Below, piece by piece: positions 9,344 through 18,739 of a stretch of 54,253 bases of DNA (the stretch's first letter is position 1; each line of letters opens with the position of its first letter). The notes under the pieces were generated by a model that searched no databases, was not told the origin of the DNA, and saw nothing but the letters and a program-made list of their open reading frames with translations. The DNA lies in contig NZ_CAMPHV010000038.1 in the NCBI RefSeq assembly GCF_946886105.1, forward strand, positions 1 to 54,253. Direction: 5' to 3'. A program made the position numbers and the translations under genes. The stretch is from an uncultured Pseudomonas sp. (lineage in GTDB: Bacteria > Pseudomonadota > Gammaproteobacteria > Pseudomonadales > Pseudomonadaceae).

Positions 9344-10261
9344 ATGTTGGAACTTCGCCACTTGAAAACCCTGCACGCGCTGCGCGAAAGCGAGAGCCTA
9401 GTGGATGCCGCCGAACGCCTGCACCTGACCCAGTCGGCGCTGTCGCACCAGTTCAAGGAGCTGGAAGAACGCCTGGGCATGCCGCTGTTCGTGCGCAAGA
9501 CCAAACCGGTGCGTTTCACCAGCGCCGGCTTGCGTTTGCTGCAGCTGACCGATGCCGTGCTGCCGTTGCTGCGTGCCGCCGAGCGCGATCTGGCGCGACT
9601 GGCCGGCGGCACCGCCGGGCGCCTGCATATGGCGATCGAATGCCACAGCTGCTTCCAATGGCTGATGCCGACCATCGATCAGTTCCGCGATGCCTGGCCG
9701 GAGGTGGAATTGGACCTTGCCTCAGGCTTCTCCTTCGCCCCGCTGCCAGCGCTGGCCCGTGGCGACCTGGACCTTGTGGTGACCAGCGACCCGCTGGAAC
9801 TGGCCGGCATCACCTATGTGCCCTTGTTCACCTACGAGGCCATGCTCGCGGTGGCCAACCAGCATGCGCTGGCCGGCAAGCCGTTTATCCAACCCGAAGA
9901 CCTGGCCAGCGAGACGCTGATCACCTACCCGGTGGAACGCGACCGCCTGGATATCTTCACCCGCTTCCTCGAACCCGCCGACGTCGAACCCGCCCAGGTT
10001 CGCACTTCGGAACTGACGGTGATGATGATGCAACTGGTGGCCAGCGGCCGCGGCGTCTGCGGCCTGCCCAACTGGGCGCTGCACGAATACAGCTCGCGCG
10101 GTTACGTCACGGCCAAACGCCTCGGCGAAAAAGGCCTGTTCGCCACCCTGTATGCCGGCATCCGCACCGATATGCTCGATTCGCCGTTTATGCGCGACTT
10201 CCTGCTCACCGCCAAGGACACCTCCTTCGCCAACCTCGAAGGGGTCAGCGTGGCGCGTTGA
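9344..10261 (+). CDS. metR: LysR-type regulator of methionine biosynthesis
   Basis: 305 aa. The N-terminal winged helix-turn-helix is LysR-type (about 1-65, DAAERLHLTQSALSHQFKEL) and is followed by a periplasmic-binding-like effector domain (about 90-295). Several stretches match MetR closely: MLELRHLKTLHALRE at the start, AIECHSCFQWLMP and SGRGVCGLPNWAL in the effector domain. MetR activates metE (and often metH) with homocysteine as co-effector. Start ATG 9344 has AGAGAAG about 12 nt upstream. In enterobacteria metR is divergent from and adjacent to metE; here an exoD-like gene lies between them. Confidence 0.93.
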   Translation: MLELRHLKTLHALRESESLVDAAERLHLTQSALSHQFKELEERLGMPLFVRKTKPVRFTSAGLRLLQLTDAVLPLLRAAERDLARLAGGTAGRLHMAIECHSCFQWLMPTIDQFRDAWPEVELDLASGFSFAPLPALARGDLDLVVTSDPLELAGITYVPLFTYEAMLAVANQHALAGKPFIQPEDLASETLITYPVERDRLDIFTRFLEPADVEPAQVRTSELTVMMMQLVASGRGVCGLPNWALHEYSSRGYVTAKRLGEKGLFATLYAGIRTDMLDSPFMRDFLLTAKDTSFANLEGVSVAR

Positions 10262-10283
10262 TCCGGCGCCGCAGCGGCGGATC

Positions 10284-10467
10284 AAGAGCATCGCGGCCAA
10301 GGCCGCTCCTACCTGAGATCGCGGTACCCCGGATTTCATCCGGGCTACAGGTTACACGCATCGCGGGCTGGTTCGATCCCAGAGCAAAACGCGATCCCGT
10401 AGCCCGGATGCAATCCGGGAAACAATCTTCGCCACAAAACCGCTCCCGGATTGCGCCAAGGCTTAAC
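10284..10467. repeat. REP cluster downstream of metR and cusA
   Basis: Several palindromic repeats fill the convergent gap: a GCGGCCAAGGCCGCTCCTAC-type copy near 10289-10309, CCGGATTTCATCCGGGCTAC at about 10328-10347, GTAGCCCGGATGCAATCCGG at about 10399-10418, and a partial copy (CCCGGATTGCGCCAAGGCTT) at about 10444-10463 that runs into the cusA stop. At least two REP families are represented. Confidence 0.75.
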
Positions 10468-13400
10468 CAGGTGACAGGTTACGCCTGCGCATCAGGCGAT
10501 AGGCCGCCGGCAATACGAACAGCGATAGCAGCGGCGCACTGAGCATGCCGCCGACCATGGGCGCGGCGATGCGGCTCATCACCTCGCTGCCGGTGCCGCC
10601 GCCGAGGAGGATCGGCAACAGGCCAGCGATGATCACCGCCACGGTCATGGCCTTGGGTCGCACCCGCTGCACCGCGCCTTCGCGGATCGCCTCGACCAGC
10701 GCCTGTTCGCTGCGCTCACCGGCTGCTTCGCGCTCGGTCCAGGCGTTCTTCAGGTAGAGCAGCATGATCACGCCGAATTCCGCCGCCACCCCGGCCAGGG
10801 CGATAAAACCGACGCCGGTGGCCACCGACAGGTGATAGCCGAGCAGGTAGAGAAACCAGACCCCGCCGGTCAGGGCGAACGGCAGCGTGGCCATGATCAG
10901 CAACGCCTCGCCGAAGCGGCCGAAGCACAGATAGAGCAGCACGAAGATGATCAGCAGCGTGGCCGGCACCACCAGCTTGAGCCGCGCGTTGGCCCGTTCG
11001 AGAAACTCGAACTGCCCCGAATAGCTCAGGCTGACGCCCGGTTGCAACTGCACCTGGGCCTCGATGGCGGCGCGCAGATCGGCCACCACCGAGGCCAGGT
11101 CGCGGCCGCGCACGTCGACATAGACCCAGCCCGAAGGCCGCGCATTCTCGCTTTTAAGCATCGGCGGACCGTCGCTGATGGCGATTCGCGCCACAGTACC
11201 CAGGGTGATCTGGCTGCCCTGGGGGGTGTAGATCGGCAACTGCTCGAGCCCGCTCAGCGAGTCGCGCCATTCGCGCGGGTAACGCACGCTGATGGGGAAA
11301 CGCGCCAAGCCTTCGACGGTTTCGCCGACATTCTCGCCGCCGATGGCGCTGGCCACTATCGCCTGCACATCGGCGATATTCAGGCCGTAACGCGCGGCCG
11401 CCGCGCGGTCGATATCGACATCGATATAGCGCCCGCCGGTCAGGCGCTCGGCCAGGGCCGAACTCACCCCGGGCACGGTCTTCGCGACCTTTTCGATGGC
11501 CTGGGTGGCCGCGTCGATCTGCGCCAGATCGCTGCCGGCGACCTTGACCCCGATCGGGCTCTTGATCCCGGTGGCGAGCATGTCGATGCGGTTGCGGATC
11601 GGCGCAATCCAGATATTGGTCAGCCCCGGTACCTGCACCACCCGGTCCAGCTCTTCCACCAGTTTTTCCGCGGTCATGCCGGCGCGCCATTGCTCGCGCG
11701 GCTTGAACTGGATGGTGGTCTCGAACATCTCCAGCGGTGCCGGGTCGGTGGCGGTCTCGGCGCGACCAGCCTTGCCGAACACATGTGCGACTTCCGGCAC
11801 GGTCTTGATCATCCGGTCGGTCTGCTGCAGCAGCTGCGCGGCCTTCTGCGCCGAGAGCCCGGGCAGCGCCGATGGCATATACAGCAGATCGCCCTCGTCC
11901 AGCGGCGGCAGGAACTCGCCGCCCAGCTGCGACAACGGCCACAGGGTGCTGAGAAACACCAGCGCCGCGACCGCCAGGGTGGTCTTCGGCCACGCCAATA
12001 CCGCATCCAGCGCCGGTTGGTAGACACGGATCAACCCGCGGTTCAGCGGGTTGCGTGCCTCATCGGGAATCCGCCCGCGGATCCAGTAGCCCATCAGCAC
12101 CGGCACGAGGGTCACCGACAGCCCCGCGGCCGCGGCCATGGCATAGGTCTTGGTGAAGGCCAGCGGGCCGAACAGCCGGCCTTCCTGGGCCTGCAGGGTG
12201 AACACCGGAATAAACGACAGGGTGATGATCAGCAGGCAGAAGAACAGCGCCGGGCCGACTTCCACCGCCGCGTCGGTAATCACCCGCCAATGGGTTTCGC
12301 CCTTGAGTTCCTCGCCGGGGTGCGCTTCGCGCCAGGCCTCGATCTTCTTGTGCGCGTTTTCGATCATCACCACTGCGGCGTCGACCATGGCACCGATGGC
12401 GATGGCGATGCCGCCGAGCGACATGATGTTGGCGTTGATGCCCTGCTGTTGCATGACGATAAAGGCGATCAGCACCCCGATCGGCAAGGACACTATGGCC
12501 ACCAGCGAGGAACGCAGGTGCCAGAGAAAAGCGGCGCAGACCAGCGCGACGACGATGAACTCCTCCACCAGTTTCTCGCCCAGATTGCGCACCGCGCGGT
12601 CGATCAAGCGGCTGCGGTCGTAGGTGGCGACGATCTCCACCCCGTCCGGCAGGCTGCTTTTCAATTCCTCAAGCTTGGCCTTGACCGCGTCTATGGTGCT
12701 GCGCGCATTCTTGCCGCTGCGCAGGATCACCACGCCGCCGACCACCTCGCCCTCGCCGTCCAGTTCGGCGATGCCGCGGCGCATTTCCGGGCCCAGCTGG
12801 ATATGCGCGACCTCGCCGAGGGTCACCGGAACGCCGCCGGCGTCCAGGCGTAGCGGGATGGCGCGAAAGTCGCTGAGGCTTTGCAAATAGCCCGAGGCGC
12901 GCACCATAAATTCGGTTTCCGCCAGCTCCAGCACCGCGCCACCGGTTTCCTGGTTGGCCCGGCCGATGGCCGCCGTCACCTCGGCCTGGGTGATGCCGAG
13001 GCTGGCCAGCTTGATCGGGTCGAGCTGCACCTGATACTGCTTGACCATGCCGCCGATGGTCGCCACCTCGGCGACGTTGGCCAGGGTCTTCAGCTCGAAT
13101 TTGAGGAACCAGTCCTGCAGTGCGCGCAGCTGCGCCAGGTCATGCTTGCCTGTGCGGTCGACCAGGGCGTACTGGTAGATCCAACCGACCCCGGTGGCGT
13201 CCGGCCCCAGCGCCGGTTTGGCGCTGGCCGGCAGGCGGCTCTGGATCTGGCTGAGGTACTCCAGCACCCGCGAGCGCGCCCAGTAGAGGTCGGTGTCGTC
13301 CTCGAACAGCACATAGACGAAGCTGTCGCCGAAGAACGAATAGCCGCGCACGGTCTTCGCCCCCGGCACCGAGAGCATGGTGGTGGCCAGCGGATAGGTC

Positions 13401-13594
13401 ACCTGGTTCTCGACGATCTGCGGCGCCTGCCCCGGATAGGGCGTGCGGATGATCACCTGCACATCGGACAGGTCCGGCAGCGCATCGATCGGCGTGTTCT
13501 GCAGCGACCAGACGCCCCAGGCGGTGGCGAACAGCGTCGCCAGCAGCACCAGGAAGCGATTGGCCACCGACCAGCGGATCAGCGCGGCGATCAT
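10463..13594 (-). CDS. cusA: Cu(I)/Ag(I) RND efflux pump
   Basis: 1043 aa, full length for the heavy-metal RND family, with twelve predicted membrane helices and two large periplasmic loops. The methionines that bind Cu(I)/Ag(I) in E. coli CusA are all present at the same numbers: Met573 ([10 protein letters not shown]), Met623 (PLEMFETT) and Met672 ([13 protein letters not shown]). The proton-relay helix reads [13 protein letters not shown]. This argues for CusA over a Zn/Co/Cd pump of the CzcA type. The ATG at 13594 overlaps the cusB stop by 4 nt, so the two are translationally coupled. The pump takes metal from the periplasm or inner membrane and passes it to CusC using the proton gradient. 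Confidence 0.95.
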   Translation of the reverse strand: MIAALIRWSVANRFLVLLATLFATAWGVWSLQNTPIDALPDLSDVQVIIRTPYPGQAPQIVENQVTYPLATTMLSVPGAKTVRGYSFFGDSFVYVLFEDDTDLYWARSRVLEYLSQIQSRLPASAKPALGPDATGVGWIYQYALVDRTGKHDLAQLRALQDWFLKFELKTLANVAEVATIGGMVKQYQVQLDPIKLASLGITQAEVTAAIGRANQETGGAVLELAETEFMVRASGYLQSLSDFRAIPLRLDAGGVPVTLGEVAHIQLGPEMRRGIAELDGEGEVVGGVVILRSGKNARSTIDAVKAKLEELKSSLPDGVEIVATYDRSRLIDRAVRNLGEKLVEEFIVVALVCAAFLWHLRSSLVAIVSLPIGVLIAFIVMQQQGINANIMSLGGIAIAIGAMVDAAVVMIENAHKKIEAWREAHPGEELKGETHWRVITDAAVEVGPALFFCLLIITLSFIPVFTLQAQEGRLFGPLAFTKTYAMAAAAGLSVTLVPVLMGYWIRGRIPDEARNPLNRGLIRVYQPALDAVLAWPKTTLAVAALVFLSTLWPLSQLGGEFLPPLDEGDLLYMPSALPGLSAQKAAQLLQQTDRMIKTVPEVAHVFGKAGRAETATDPAPLEMFETTIQFKPREQWRAGMTAEKLVEELDRVVQVPGLTNIWIAPIRNRIDMLATGIKSPIGVKVAGSDLAQIDAATQAIEKVAKTVPGVSSALAERLTGGRYIDVDIDRAAAARYGLNIADVQAIVASAIGGENVGETVEGLARFPISVRYPREWRDSLSGLEQLPIYTPQGSQITLGTVARIAISDGPPMLKSENARPSGWVYVDVRGRDLASVVADLRAAIEAQVQLQPGVSLSYSGQFEFLERANARLKLVVPATLLIIFVLLYLCFGRFGEALLIMATLPFALTGGVWFLYLLGYHLSVATGVGFIALAGVAAEFGVIMLLYLKNAWTEREAAGERSEQALVEAIREGAVQRVRPKAMTVAVIIAGLLPILLGGGTGSEVMSRIAAPMVGGMLSAPLLSLFVLPAAYRLMRRRNLSPG

Positions 13595-15123
13595 GGCTGC
13601 GCCTCCTGATGGCCTTTATGCTCGCTACCTTGCTGAGCCGTGGGCGACAGATGCTCGATACGTTCGATCTGCATGCCCTCGTCGTCGGCGCGCACCCCAA
13701 CCCGCACCCGATCGCCGGGTTTGAAGCCTTCCAGCAGCGCCGTATCGGCGACCGGAAACAGCATACTCATGCCCGGCATACCCAGGGTTTTGAACGGACC
13801 GTGGGTGAGCATCACACCATCCTCTTCGATGGCGTCGATCTGCCCCTCGGCTTCATGCAGGGCCGGCTGCAGCTTGACCTCGGTCGCAGGCGCACCCAGC
13901 CCCTGAACCAGGATGCCGCGCAGGCTGGCTTCGGAGTCGAGCAGGAACTGCCCGGAGGCGACCACTTGCTGCCCCTCCTCCAGCCCTTCGAGGATCTGGC
14001 TATTGCCTGCGACTTCGCGGCCCAGGCGGACTTCCACCGGACGGAAACGCCCCTCGCCCTCGGCCAGCATCACCAGGGCGCGGCGACCGCTGCGGATCAC
14101 CGCCTCGCTCGGCACGAACAATCCATCGCCCTGGTCCGGGCGGGTCAGGCGCACCTGGGCGGTCAGGCCCGGACGCAAGCGGCCATCGGGATTATCCAGC
14201 TCGACCCGGACGCGCAGGGTACGGCTGTCCAGGTTGGCCTGGGGCAGAATCGCCTCGATGCTGCCTTCGAGCACTTCGCCGGGAAACGCCGGCAGCCGCG
14301 CCTCGACCCGCTGACCGCGGCGCAGGCCCTGGGCTTCGGCCTCGGGTACGGCCACGTCCAGCCAGACGCTACGCAGGCCGTTGATGGTCGCCAGCGGAGC
14401 ACCCGCCGCCAGGGTCATGCCCTCGCGCACATCGAGCTGTTGCAGCACACCGGCGATCGGGCTGGTCACGGTCCACAGCGCCTGCACCTTGCCGCTGCGC
14501 TCGAAGCGCGCGATCGACTCAGGCGGCATGCCGGCCAGGCGCAGGCGCTGGCGCGCCGCTGCCAGCAGCGCGGGATCGCCGGCATCGCGCAGCGCCAGGT
14601 ACTCCTCCTGGGCCGCGACCCACTCGGGCACCAGCAGGTCGGCCAGCGGCGCGCCGGCTTCGAGCAGGTCTTCGGCGGCGCGGGCGTAAACCCGCTCGAC
14701 GAAACCGCCGCTGCGCGCCTGCACCACGGCGATATCGCGGTTGTTGAAGGTCAGGTTACCGGTCGCTTCCAGGCTGTTGGTCAATGCCTCGCGGGTCACC
14801 GGGGCCAGGCGCATGCCGAGGTTCTGGGTGATGCTCGCATCGATGCTGACAGCGGCGCTGTCGCCCCCCTCATCGGCATAACGCGGCACCAGTTGCATGT
14901 CCATAAAGGGCGACTTGCCCGGCTGATCGAACTTTTGCTGCGGCACCATGGGGTCGTACCAATACAGCACCTTGCGCTCATCGGCGGCGCTGGGCTCCTC
15001 GGCGGCCACGGCCATCTCAGGCCCCTGACTCATCGATTGTCGGGCGAACCAGTAGCCTCCCGCCGCGCCTATACCCAGCACCAGCGTGGCCAGCAGCGTA
15101 GTTTTTACCAGTCGAGCGTTCAT
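13591..15123 (-). CDS. cusB: Cus membrane-fusion protein with N-terminal metal-binding and C-terminal CusF-like domains
   Basis: 510 aa, about 100 more than E. coli CusB. Order: signal/anchor (8-28), heavy-metal-binding domain (53-81, [14 protein letters not shown]... DMQLVP), alpha-hairpin, lipoyl and barrel adaptor domains (about 95-405), and a CusF-like OB-fold (about 425-495). In the CusF-like part His441 and Met452/Met454 ([14 protein letters not shown]) match the Cu(I) ligands His36, Met47 and Met49 of CusF, but the CusF Trp44 that caps the metal is replaced by Met449. The domain is therefore a fused periplasmic metallochaperone. The gene overlaps both neighbours by 4 nt. Confidence 0.93.
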   Translation of the reverse strand: MNARLVKTTLLATLVLGIGAAGGYWFARQSMSQGPEMAVAAEEPSAADERKVLYWYDPMVPQQKFDQPGKSPFMDMQLVPRYADEGGDSAAVSIDASITQNLGMRLAPVTREALTNSLEATGNLTFNNRDIAVVQARSGGFVERVYARAAEDLLEAGAPLADLLVPEWVAAQEEYLALRDAGDPALLAAARQRLRLAGMPPESIARFERSGKVQALWTVTSPIAGVLQQLDVREGMTLAAGAPLATINGLRSVWLDVAVPEAEAQGLRRGQRVEARLPAFPGEVLEGSIEAILPQANLDSRTLRVRVELDNPDGRLRPGLTAQVRLTRPDQGDGLFVPSEAVIRSGRRALVMLAEGEGRFRPVEVRLGREVAGNSQILEGLEEGQQVVASGQFLLDSEASLRGILVQGLGAPATEVKLQPALHEAEGQIDAIEEDGVMLTHGPFKTLGMPGMSMLFPVADTALLEGFKPGDRVRVGVRADDEGMQIERIEHLSPTAQQGSEHKGHQEAQP

Positions 15124-16370
15124 TGGCCCACCTCTTCATAAGCGAAATGCAGGCGGGCACTGGTCAGCGCGCGCGCTTGTTCGAAGTCGATCTGTTGCAG
15201 GCGGGCCTCGATCAGCTCGCGGCGTGCGGCGATCACCTCGGCCAATGCAGTCGCACCAGATCTATAGCCAGCCAGCGTCAGCGCGACCTTCTCTTCGGCC
15301 AGCGGCACCAGCAGCTCCTGGCTGCGGCGCAGCGCGCGATCGAAACGCTGATACTCGGCCAGGTCGGCAGCCAATTGCTCGGCATGCTCGCGCTCGGCGG
15401 CTTCCCGTTCGGCTTCCAGCTGGCTGAGTGCGGCCTGTTTGGCGGCGATTCTGGGGTTCTGCCGCGAGCCCGGGAACAGCGGCAGATCGAAGCTCAATTC
15501 CAGCGAGACCATATCGCCGAAGGCCGGGTCGCGCTTCTGGTAGGCCAGCTGCCAGCTCCAGTCGGAGCGCTTATCCGCCACGGCCTGACGCACCTCGGCT
15601 TGCGCCGCCTCGGTCATCGGCTCGAACAGCGCCAGTTCGGGATGGCGTTGCAGGTTGTGTCGATAGTGCTCGGCATCCACCGGCCAATGCGGCAGGCGGC
15701 CGGACAGGGGTTCGACGGCGCGCGGGCCGACCCAGCGGCGCAGGGCGGCGCGTTGCTGGGCTCGATTTTGCAGCAGCAGGTCCTCGGCCTCGGCCAGCAA
15801 TGCGGCCTCCTGCTTGGGGGCGATGTTCTCGGCGGCCTGCCCTTGCCCGCCGGCGATGCGCGCGCGCACCGCCTTGGCCAGCAGATCGTTCTCCGCATAG
15901 AGGTGTTCGAACAGCGCGAGCTTCTGCTCCACGGCGCGCGTGGCTATCCAGGCCAACGCGGCTTGCCGACGCACCCGCAGGCGCTCGACCCGTTCCCGCG
16001 CGGCAGCGCTGAGCACGTCGGCCTCGGCGGCCTCGACCCGGGCGCGGCGTTTGGCGCGGTTGGGCACCTCCTGCATGACCCCGATCATCTGCATGGTCAT
16101 CGGCTCGCCGTCGAAGCGACCACGGTTGTCGCCCTCGATCGGCAGGTTCTGCACGCCGAGGGTTAGTTTCGGGTCGGGCAACTCGCCGGCCGGCACCGCG
16201 GCATGGCGCGCGGCCTGCACATTGGCCGCCTGGGCCGCCAGCGAGGGGGCTTCGCGCTCGGCCAGATCCAGCGCCTGATCGAGAGTCAGGGCCGCGGCCG
16301 GCAGGCTGAGCAAGACAGCGGCCAACGCACCGGCCAGAGAACGGCCGGGGGAGGGAAATAAAGCGTACAT
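15120..16370 (-). CDS. cusC: Cus outer-membrane channel (TolC family)
   Basis: 416 aa with a good Sec signal peptide (first 27 residues, ending LPAAALT) and no lipobox, then two outer-membrane-efflux repeats rich in long Ala/Glu/Arg coiled-coil helices, as in the TolC/CzcC/CusC family. It would form the exit duct of the CusCBA complex. It is the first structural gene of the efflux set; its stop overlaps the cusB start (ATGA). A 92-nt gap without a terminator separates it from the CopL-like gene upstream. Confidence 0.88.
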   Translation of the reverse strand: MYALFPSPGRSLAGALAAVLLSLPAAALTLDQALDLAEREAPSLAAQAANVQAARHAAVPAGELPDPKLTLGVQNLPIEGDNRGRFDGEPMTMQMIGVMQEVPNRAKRRARVEAAEADVLSAAARERVERLRVRRQAALAWIATRAVEQKLALFEHLYAENDLLAKAVRARIAGGQGQAAENIAPKQEAALLAEAEDLLLQNRAQQRAALRRWVGPRAVEPLSGRLPHWPVDAEHYRHNLQRHPELALFEPMTEAAQAEVRQAVADKRSDWSWQLAYQKRDPAFGDMVSLELSFDLPLFPGSRQNPRIAAKQAALSQLEAEREAAEREHAEQLAADLAEYQRFDRALRRSQELLVPLAEEKVALTLAGYRSGATALAEVIAARRELIEARLQQIDFEQARALTSARLHFAYEEVGQ

Positions 16371-16462
16371 ACGGGTGATTCCTGTCGATATCGCGCGCTA
16401 GCGGCACGCAACGGCCATCGAGTCGCCGGGGCTACACGATGGGATTTGCAACGGGACGGGAA

Positions 16463-16792
16463 TCAGGCGCGGGGTGGGCGCCAGGGGGCAAGCGAGGGTC
16501 GGGACAGGGGTTCGGCTTGGCTATACCACGGGCCGTTGGCGGCGGCCGGCAGCAGCTTGAGCTTCAGTCGATAGCCATCAGCCAAGGGCAGGCCGACGCT
16601 GGGGCATTTACTCATATCCGGGCACAGCTGCCCGCTGACTTGCATCGCCGCGTCGTCGCAGCAGTCGCTCGCCTGCGGTGCATCCTGGCTCATCGGGCAA
16701 GGCTCGACGACCAGCAGCGCGCTCGCCAGGCTCTGCAAGGGCAGAACCAGGGCCAGCAACAGCACCAGACAGAAGCGAGGGAAGGCGTTCAT
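16463..16792 (-). CDS. CopL-like small Cys/Met-rich periplasmic protein
   Basis: 109 aa from ATG 16792, where a strong signal peptide begins (MNAFPRFCLVLLLALVLPL); the longer reading to 16864 is unlikely. The mature part carries CPM, DCCDD and CPDMSKCP clusters and ends PWRPPRA. Short metal-binding proteins with this layout are common at the front of copper operons in pseudomonads and xanthomonads (CopL-like). I infer a Cu-binding or sensing role; no catalytic domain is seen. It is the first gene before cusCBA. No Shine-Dalgarno sequence precedes the ATG, and a candidate promoter lies so close that the message may be leaderless. Confidence 0.65.
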   Translation of the reverse strand: MNAFPRFCLVLLLALVLPLQSLASALLVVEPCPMSQDAPQASDCCDDAAMQVSGQLCPDMSKCPSVGLPLADGYRLKLKLLPAAANGPWYSQAEPLSRPSLAPWRPPRA

Positions 16793-16799
16793 GCCGGGC

Positions 16800-16845
16800 A
16801 GTCTAGCCGCACAGCAATCGCACGACAATTGATGGGTATCAATTG
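16800..16845 (-). promoter_or_regulatory. Candidate promoter and operator of the copL-like/cus operon
   Basis: On the minus strand TTGTCG (16828-16823) and TAGACT (16805-16800) are 17 bp apart. Overlapping the -35 is a perfect inverted repeat, CAATTGAT-GGGT-ATCAATTG (16826-16845). The -10 ends only 7 nt before the ATG. The repeat is a likely regulator site, but its protein cannot be named from sequence alone. Confidence 0.5.
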
Positions 16846-16939
16846 CCCGGCTTGGCGGTTTCACCCGCCCTAGCGAGTCCTTCCGATGTCAGGCAGCAGA
16901 GGAGATGCAAGCGCTGTTACAACTCACCGCTTGCCCAGC

Positions 16940-16972
16940 GTGACCACCAGTCATAGCATGACCGTCGGTCAC
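16940..16972. promoter_or_regulatory. Double palindromic operator upstream of tetR
   Basis: Two 13-bp boxes lie in an 18-bp repeat: TGACCACCAGTCA (16941-16953) and the perfect palindrome TGACCGTCGGTCA (16959-16971). Together they form a 33-bp interrupted palindrome (GTGACC...GGTCAC, 12 of 15 arm positions matching). The site ends 21 bp before the tetR ATG, which is typical of TetR autoregulation by two stacked dimers. Confidence 0.7.
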
Positions 16973-16993
16973 AACTTTCCGATACAGGTCCTT

Positions 16994-17650
16994 ATGCGCC
17001 TACAAGAGCAACTGTTCGAACAACGGGAAACCGCCATTCTCGCCGCCGCGCTACGGCTGTTCCGGGAACAGCCCTGGGACCGCGTGACCATCGCCGAAGT
17101 GGCGAACGCCGCGGGTATCGGCAAAGGCACCGTCTATAAGCACTTCGCCAGCAAGGAGGCGCTTTATGCGCGCCTGGCGCTCGACCTGAGCCACGCCAAT
17201 CTCGCCGAGTTGCGCGCCCTGCACGCCACTCACCCGCCGCAACAGGCGCTGCGTCTGGTATTGCGCCGGGCGTTCGAGCAGATGCTCGCCGACCCGATCC
17301 AGGCGCAACTGTGCCAACACTGCGACCGCCCGGAATTCCAGGAGCGTCTGGACGATTCCTATCGCCAGCAATTTTTCGAGCTGGAACATCAATTCCAGTT
17401 GTTTTTCGGTCAGATGCTCAACGACACCCTGGAAGGCCACAGTTTGAACCAGGCCGAGTGCCAGAACCTGCTGTGGGGTGTCGAGGCCTGCTTCAACGGG
17501 GTGATGGCGCGTATCGCCTCCGGCGGCTTCAGCCATTGGGCCGAATCCATCGCCCTGGACGAGTACTTTCACCGCGTGACCGACTTCATCATCGCCGGGC
17601 TGAACGCCCAGGCCGCCGCCGTTCTTGCCCAACCCGACCGTCACGAGTAA
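16994..17650 (+). CDS. TetR-family repressor of the adjacent RND pump
   Basis: 218 aa from ATG 16994, preceded by AGG 5 nt upstream; the reading from 16886 would run through the operator and is rejected. The helix-turn-helix lies at about 24-50 (VTIAEVANAAGIGKGTVYKHFASK) and is followed by a ligand domain with several Cys and many aromatic residues. It is the first gene of a tetR-MFP-RND operon: only 6 nt separate it from the membrane fusion protein gene. It probably represses the operon, including itself, at 16940-16972 and is released by a pump substrate. The ligand is unknown. Confidence 0.88.
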   Translation: MRLQEQLFEQRETAILAAALRLFREQPWDRVTIAEVANAAGIGKGTVYKHFASKEALYARLALDLSHANLAELRALHATHPPQQALRLVLRRAFEQMLADPIQAQLCQHCDRPEFQERLDDSYRQQFFELEHQFQLFFGQMLNDTLEGHSLNQAECQNLLWGVEACFNGVMARIASGGFSHWAESIALDEYFHRVTDFIIAGLNAQAAAVLAQPDRHE

Positions 17651-17656
17651 CCGCCC

Positions 17657-18739
17657 ATGTTCAGTCAGTTGTCCAAACGCCCCTGGTTGATCGCCGTCGC
17701 CATAAGCCTGCTGTTGCTGTTGTGGCTGCTCAGCGGTTCCTTGTTCACCGCCAAGCAAGCCGCCAGCGCCGACCAGCCGGCCGCCGAACCTGGACTGGCC
17801 AAGGTCGAAATCCAGTGGCTGCAAGCCAGCCCGATGCAACGCGAGCATGTGCTGCAAGGGCAGATCGAAGCCTGGCGGCGGGTCGAGCTGCGGGCTCAGG
17901 TCAGCGGCAACGTGGTGCGTCTGGATCAGGACAAAGGCAGCCCGGTCGCCGCCGGTGAGCTGCTGTTGAGCCTCTCCGCGGATAACCGCCCGGCCCAGGT
18001 GACGCGCGGCGAAGCCGATGTGCGTCAACGTCAGGCCGAGGTCGACGCGGCGCTTCGCCTGCGCGAGCGCAAGCTGATTTCCGCCAACGAACTGATCCGC
18101 CTGCAAAGCGAGTTGGCCAAGGCCAAGGCGGAACTGGACATGGCGCGCATTCAGTTGAAGGACACCAAGATCGTCGCACCCTTCGCCGGGGTCTACGATC
18201 AGCGCATGGTCGAACTCGGCGACTTCGTGCAGCCCGGGCAGAGCCTGCTGACCCTGGTGGATATCGAGCAGCTCAAGGTCAGCGCGCAGATTCCCCAACA
18301 AGACGTCGGCCAATTGCATATCGGGCAGGTCGTGCACGTGCAACTGCTCGATGGCCGCAAGATGGAAGGCACGCTGCATTTCATCGCCGCCGCCGCGGAT
18401 CCCGGTTCGCGCAGTTTTCGCGTCGAGGTCAAACTCGCCAACCCCGAACGCCTGCGTCTGGCCGGCGCCAGTGCGACCCTGCGCATCCAGACCGGCGAAA
18501 TGCTCGCCCAGCGTATCTCGCCCGCCCTGCTCAGCCTGGACCAGGCCGGGCGCCAGGGGGTCAAGTGGGTCAATGAGCAGCAGCGCGTGGAGTTCACCCC
18601 GGTCCAGCTGATCAGCGTCGACAGCCAGGGCGCCTGGGTCAGCGGCCTGCCGCACAAGGTGGCGTTGATCACCCTTGGCCAGGGCTTCGTCGAGCCGGGC
18701 CAGCAGGTCGCCGCGCAATTGGCCAAGGGAGACAGCTGA
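17657..18739 (+). CDS. RND efflux membrane fusion protein
   Basis: 360 aa. An N-terminal inner-membrane anchor (about 9-30, LIAVAISLLLLLWLL) has no lipobox. It is followed by lipoyl half-domains around a short alpha-hairpin (about 65-200), a beta-barrel domain and a membrane-proximal domain. Motifs such as RVELRAQVSGNVV and DTKIVAPFAGVYDQR are typical of HlyD/AcrA-type adaptors. It links the RND pump to an outer-membrane channel. The stop overlaps the pump start (TGATG). Confidence 0.92.
   Translation: MFSQLSKRPWLIAVAISLLLLLWLLSGSLFTAKQAASADQPAAEPGLAKVEIQWLQASPMQREHVLQGQIEAWRRVELRAQVSGNVVRLDQDKGSPVAAGELLLSLSADNRPAQVTRGEADVRQRQAEVDAALRLRERKLISANELIRLQSELAKAKAELDMARIQLKDTKIVAPFAGVYDQRMVELGDFVQPGQSLLTLVDIEQLKVSAQIPQQDVGQLHIGQVVHVQLLDGRKMEGTLHFIAAAADPGSRSFRVEVKLANPERLRLAGASATLRIQTGEMLAQRISPALLSLDQAGRQGVKWVNEQQRVEFTPVQLISVDSQGAWVSGLPHKVALITLGQGFVEPGQQVAAQLAKGDS

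Noticed and set aside
10832..12853. 673-aa ORF antisense to cusA
   Set aside because: Shadow of a conserved full-length CusA gene; no recognisable domain and typical GC-driven composition.
13609..15141. 510-aa ORF antisense to cusB
   Set aside because: Covers cusB almost exactly on the other strand; the cusB frame has all adaptor motifs.
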